Positions 39,516 through 41,800 of a stretch of 41,800 bases of DNA are shown here, one piece after another. Position numbers and translations under genes: made by a program. A model generated the notes under the pieces. It worked only from the letters and a program-made list of their open reading frames with translations, did no database searches and was not told the DNA's origin. Every line of letters begins with the position of its first letter. Within the stretch, counting starts at the first letter, position 1. The stretch is from Bacteroidetes bacterium GWF2_35_48 (GTDB taxonomy: Bacteria; Bacteroidota; Bacteroidia; Bacteroidales; GWF2-35-48), in assembly GCA_001769125.1 (NCBI GenBank), contig MEOG01000017.1, forward strand, positions 1 to 41,800, in the 5' to 3' direction.

Positions 39516-40353
39516 TAATATTTTAGTACCGATTGATTTTAGTGAACAATCGCTGATTGCATTAGATCAATCGTATAATATTGCAAAAATTTCTGAATCT
39601 GAAATTACATTATTAAATGTTTTAACGGTTCATGGCCCCATGTGGAGTCTTTTTTCTGAAAATGAAAAAGATGATATAGAACAGCGGTTGTCATCGAGGT
39701 TAAATAATTTAGGGGAAGAGATAACAAATCAATCGGGTATTAAAGTTAATATTATAATAAAAAAAGGAAAAGTTGTTGATACGATTTTAGAAACTGCCAG
39801 AGAAATTAATTCTCGTTTTATCATAATGGGAACAACTCCATCCAATGATATCAAAAAAAAGGTTGTAGGAACTATAGCTTCCCGAATTCTTAAAGAAGCG
39901 ACCTGCCCTGTTATTACGATAAAAGGGAAACATCACAGAAACGGATGTGAAACGATTCTACTACCGCTTGACCTATCGAAGCAAACAAAACAAAAAATTA
40001 ATCTTGCTATCTGGCTGGGGAAACATTTTAAATCAACCATACATGCAGTAACTATAACAGCTTCCAACGATTTTTTTGTACTAAATGATATCGAATCTCA
40101 GTTAAAAAAAGTTAAAGAAAAAATCGAGACACAGGGAGTTAAGTGTACTATAAGGGTTCTGGCATTAAATCACGGGGGAAATGAAAATTTCTGCAAAGCA
40201 CTGTTAAGCTACGGTCAGGAAACATTAGCAGACCTGATAATGATAATGACGCAGCAGGAGTTTGAGGTAAAAGATTTTTTTATTGGCACATTAGCCAGTG
40301 AAATTATAAATAGCTCGGATATTCCGGTGCTGAGTTGCATTCCCACAAAATAG
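39499..40353 (+). CDS. Two-domain universal stress protein (UspA family)
   Basis: 284 residues made of two tandem Usp domains (about 1-145 and 150-284). Domain 1 opens with NILVPIDFSEQSLIALDQS and closes with IIMGTTPSNDIKKKVVGTIASRILKEATCPVITIK, where the G-T-x8-9-G-T-x-A pattern corresponds to the nucleotide-binding loop. Domain 2 opens with ETILLPLDLSKQTKQKINLA and ends with FIGTLASEIINSSDIPVLSCIP. Such tandem Usp proteins are common in Bacteroidota and are linked to stress survival; the exact role is unknown. It is divergent from the nucleoside phosphorylase. No convincing promoter of its own is seen and no terminator lies close to the stop. Confidence 0.92.
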   Translation: MNNRTNNILVPIDFSEQSLIALDQSYNIAKISESEITLLNVLTVHGPMWSLFSENEKDDIEQRLSSRLNNLGEEITNQSGIKVNIIIKKGKVVDTILETAREINSRFIIMGTTPSNDIKKKVVGTIASRILKEATCPVITIKGKHHRNGCETILLPLDLSKQTKQKINLAIWLGKHFKSTIHAVTITASNDFFVLNDIESQLKKVKEKIETQGVKCTIRVLALNHGGNENFCKALLSYGQETLADLIMIMTQQEFEVKDFFIGTLASEIINSSDIPVLSCIPTK

Positions 40354-40391
40354 TGTTTGTCCATAATGTCCGAGCATTGCACCAGCTGGCT

Positions 40392-40560
40392 CAAACAACC
40401 ACCGGTTGTTTGCCCTGTTACTCTCGAATTGAAAACAGTTGCTTCGACTATGCTCAGCACATCGCATTTACCAAAGTAAATCTACCTGTCGGTAGACAGG
40501 CTCCTTGGTTTTCAATTCTTCGAAAGCCCTGCCTACCGGCAAGGCAGGCTTGCTCTCGAA
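40392..40560. repeat. Cluster of palindromes downstream of the stress gene
   Basis: The 306-base gap 40354-40659 has no gene that I can support. It contains a perfect hairpin CAAACAACC / GGTTGTTTG (40392-40412), GCTTCGAC..GCTCAGCA (the common Bacteroidota repeat in reverse orientation, about 40441-40459), a 16-bp CCTGTCGGTAGACAGG palindrome (40485-40500), and a 21-bp CCTGCCT / AGGCAGG palindrome (40528-40548). A dyad GAATTGAAAAC / GTTTTCAATTC (about 40427-40517) encloses the middle part. Short open frames here translate palindromes and are not genes. Confidence 0.75.
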
Positions 40561-40612
40561 CATTCTGAACTAAACACAGACTTTATAGTCGTTGCGGCGA
40601 CAGGCACTAAAT

Positions 40613-40646
40613 AAAAAAGGCTGTTTCAACAGCCTTTTTTATTTTT
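40613..40646. terminator. Terminator of the DUF2795 gene
   Basis: Stem GGCTGTT / AACAGCC with a 2-base loop, flanked by six A on the left and six T on the right. It lies 14 nt after the leftward stop at 40660 and would also stop any rightward transcript. Confidence 0.85.
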
Positions 40647-40659
40647 ACATTTTAAATCA

Positions 40660-40881
40660 TTAATACTCTTCTTCGTTAAAAAAGAAATCTTCTTTGCTCG
40701 GATAGTCAGGCCAAATATCCTCGATACTTTCGTATATCTCACCTTCATCCTCAATCTCCTGAAGATTTTCAATCACTTCAAGGGGAGCTCCCGAACGAAT
40801 GGCAAAATCAATAAGTTCGTCTTTAGTTGCTGGCCAGGGCGCATCTTCAAGTTTCGACGCAAGTTCAAGTGTCCAATACAT
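40660..40881 (-). CDS. Small acidic DUF2795 protein
   Basis: 73 residues, strongly acidic, ending in FFFNEEEY. The pattern YWTLELASKLEDAPWPATKDELIDFAIRSGAPLEVIENLQEI, then IEDIWPDYP, matches the short DUF2795 proteins widely kept in Bacteroidota. Its function is not known; the helical WPATKxELIDFAxRxGAP motif is the most conserved part. A TATTTTTG box (40914-40921) lies upstream, giving a leader of about 26 nt, and a strong terminator follows, so it is probably transcribed alone. Confidence 0.87.
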   Translation of the reverse strand: MYWTLELASKLEDAPWPATKDELIDFAIRSGAPLEVIENLQEIEDEGEIYESIEDIWPDYPSKEDFFFNEEEY

Positions 40882-40913
40882 AACTTTCCGTTTAGTTCAT
40901 AAATTAAAGGTCG

Positions 40914-40921
40914 CAAAAATA
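40914..40921 (-). promoter_or_regulatory. Possible -7 box of the DUF2795 gene
   Basis: TATTTTTG fits TAnnTTTG. TTTG is 23 nt further upstream, slightly more than the usual spacing. The rest of 40922-41150 is AT-rich with no feature that I can support. Confidence 0.45.
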
Positions 40922-41150
40922 TAAAAACATCTCACTAAAATACACAAATCAGGCATAAAAAATATTAACAAGTTTTTAATAATTGCAACAGGCTATAAAT
41001 CAAAGAGAGAAGAATTTCAGTTTGAGAAAATAAGTCTGCCATTACAAATTTCTGTTACAGATTTGTACAGATTTTTATTCTGAATGTGTTGTATTTAGAA
41101 TAAATGCTATAAATAAATACTTTTCGGAGCGGAATCAAATTTCAATCCTC

Positions 41151-41690
41151 TTATTTCGGAACAAAAACAAGGGTTAGTTTTGTATTGGGCTGCATCGTTA
41201 TCATAGAGCTAAGACCTGTTGTATCTGTATAAATTGCCAGATCGCCAATAGAATTCAGTGTTTGCCTTAATGAAATTTTATCTTTAGTAATTTCATCTAT
41301 TACAAAAGTAAAAGTACCTTCTACCCCATTAAAATTGCTAAATGTTATGCTTGTTTCGTCTGAAGAAAAACTCCAAGTTCCTGAATAAGAATCAGCGGAA
41401 GCGGAGTCACATTTCAACGCACCTTCATAAGAAATAAAAGTACTATTTGTGTAAAAGTCGGTATAATTATCTTTTATACATTCCGGTAAAAAAGGATAAA
41501 TGTCTGATACACCAAAAGGCATAGAGCTGACAGTAATAGCAGGGTTGCAATTCATAGCAGACATTTTCCATGAATTTCCTGTTATAATTTCCAATTTGGT
41601 AGGTACTTTGTTTTCTTTTTTACAAGCGGCAAGACCAATTAACAAAATTATTATCGCGATAAAAATGCCAGATGTTTTCTTTCCTTTCAT
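41151..41690 (-). CDS. Lipoprotein, lipocalin-like fold predicted
   Basis: 179 residues from the ATG at 41690, which starts a signal peptide with lipobox (IGLAAC, Cys about 23, then KKE). The open frame extends 11 codons upstream without a better signal. The mature part is beta-rich, with NSWKMSAM near the start and GTWSFSSDETSITFSN in the middle, the pattern of the lipocalin-like domains found in many Bacteroidota lipoproteins that begin with a G-x-W motif. Ligand and role are unknown. No partner genes are visible, and the sequence after the stop shows no clear terminator. Confidence 0.75.
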   Translation of the reverse strand: MKGKKTSGIFIAIIILLIGLAACKKENKVPTKLEIITGNSWKMSAMNCNPAITVSSMPFGVSDIYPFLPECIKDNYTDFYTNSTFISYEGALKCDSASADSYSGTWSFSSDETSITFSNFNGVEGTFTFVIDEITKDKISLRQTLNSIGDLAIYTDTTGLSSMITMQPNTKLTLVFVPK

Positions 41691-41800
41691 GGGGCTTGGT
41701 ATTAAATGACTAACATTTCTCACTTGGTAATTAAGCTGAAAAATATAGTCTTAATTACGTTTATTAATATTTTATTTTTCTTGAAACTTTTTTTTTGATA

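Noticed and set aside
40335-40568. Plus-strand open frame after the stress gene (LPVGRQA, LPARQA)
   Set aside because: It translates the CCTG...CAGG palindromes. Such peptides recur in many genomes as artefacts of this repeat and are not conserved proteins.

Overview
The window is a 41.8 kb piece of an AT-rich Bacteroidota chromosome, probably an uncultured, environmental member of the Bacteroidia. Four things point there. At least six proteins end in type IX secretion system (T9SS) sorting domains. Two PorP/SprF-family outer-membrane proteins are present. Lipoproteins carry a C-K-K or C-Q-N start. The putative promoters fit the Bacteroidota TTTG-N19-21-TAnnTTTG pattern. No T9SS core gene (gldKLMN, sov, porV) lies inside the window, so the export machine itself is encoded elsewhere.

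Layout. 1-5.2 kb: tRNA-Pro(CGG), then a leftward group of a lipoprotein, a small secreted protein and an ABCG-like ATPase/permease. 5.2-5.9 kb: an ORF6N-domain pseudogene split by a roughly 162-bp MITE-like element with a clear target duplication, next to tRNA-Thr(CGT). 5.9-9.0 kb: murI and, divergently, a secreted multidomain T9SS type A cargo. 9.1-18.3 kb: a first leftward T9SS/adhesion block (1532-aa unrecognised exported protein, SprB-like type B cargo, PorP/SprF protein, TPR/PD40 protein). 18.3-21.3 kb: housekeeping genes prmA, tpiA and anmK, separated by short-repeat arrays. 21.5-25.1 kb: siaB and siaC rightward, converging on a TPR-SpoIIE phosphatase resembling SiaA, so together a complete partner-switching set. 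25.1-36.3 kb: a second long leftward T9SS block: PKD lipoprotein, two DUF1566/Ig paralogues, Gly-rich type B cargo, PorP/SprF, YCF48-type propeller cargo, ending in the SpoIIE phosphatase. 36.4-40.4 kb: DHOD-like protein, SirB1-like protein, nucleoside phosphorylase, universal stress protein. 40.6-41.7 kb: a DUF2795 protein and a lipoprotein.

How the genes may work together. Both T9SS blocks pair a type B (gliding-associated CTD) cargo with its own PorP/SprF homologue, consistent with cargo-dedicated export or anchoring. Three type A cargoes of the second block share the same double FN3-like module just before the sorting domain. The block's last gene is the SiaA-like phosphatase, which faces siaB-siaC. 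This suggests, without proving, that surface-protein expression and the SiaABC switch are linked. murI and anmK both serve cell-wall metabolism or recycling.

Intergenic DNA is rich in repeats: heptamer runs, an 11-bp array, a 36-bp triple hairpin repeat, and short CCTG...CAGG palindromes. Two of the palindromes sit inside other repeats in a way that suggests insertion. The most unusual observations are the MITE-split gene, the nested palindromes, the SiaABC/T9SS neighbourhood, and the unrecognised 1532-aa protein.
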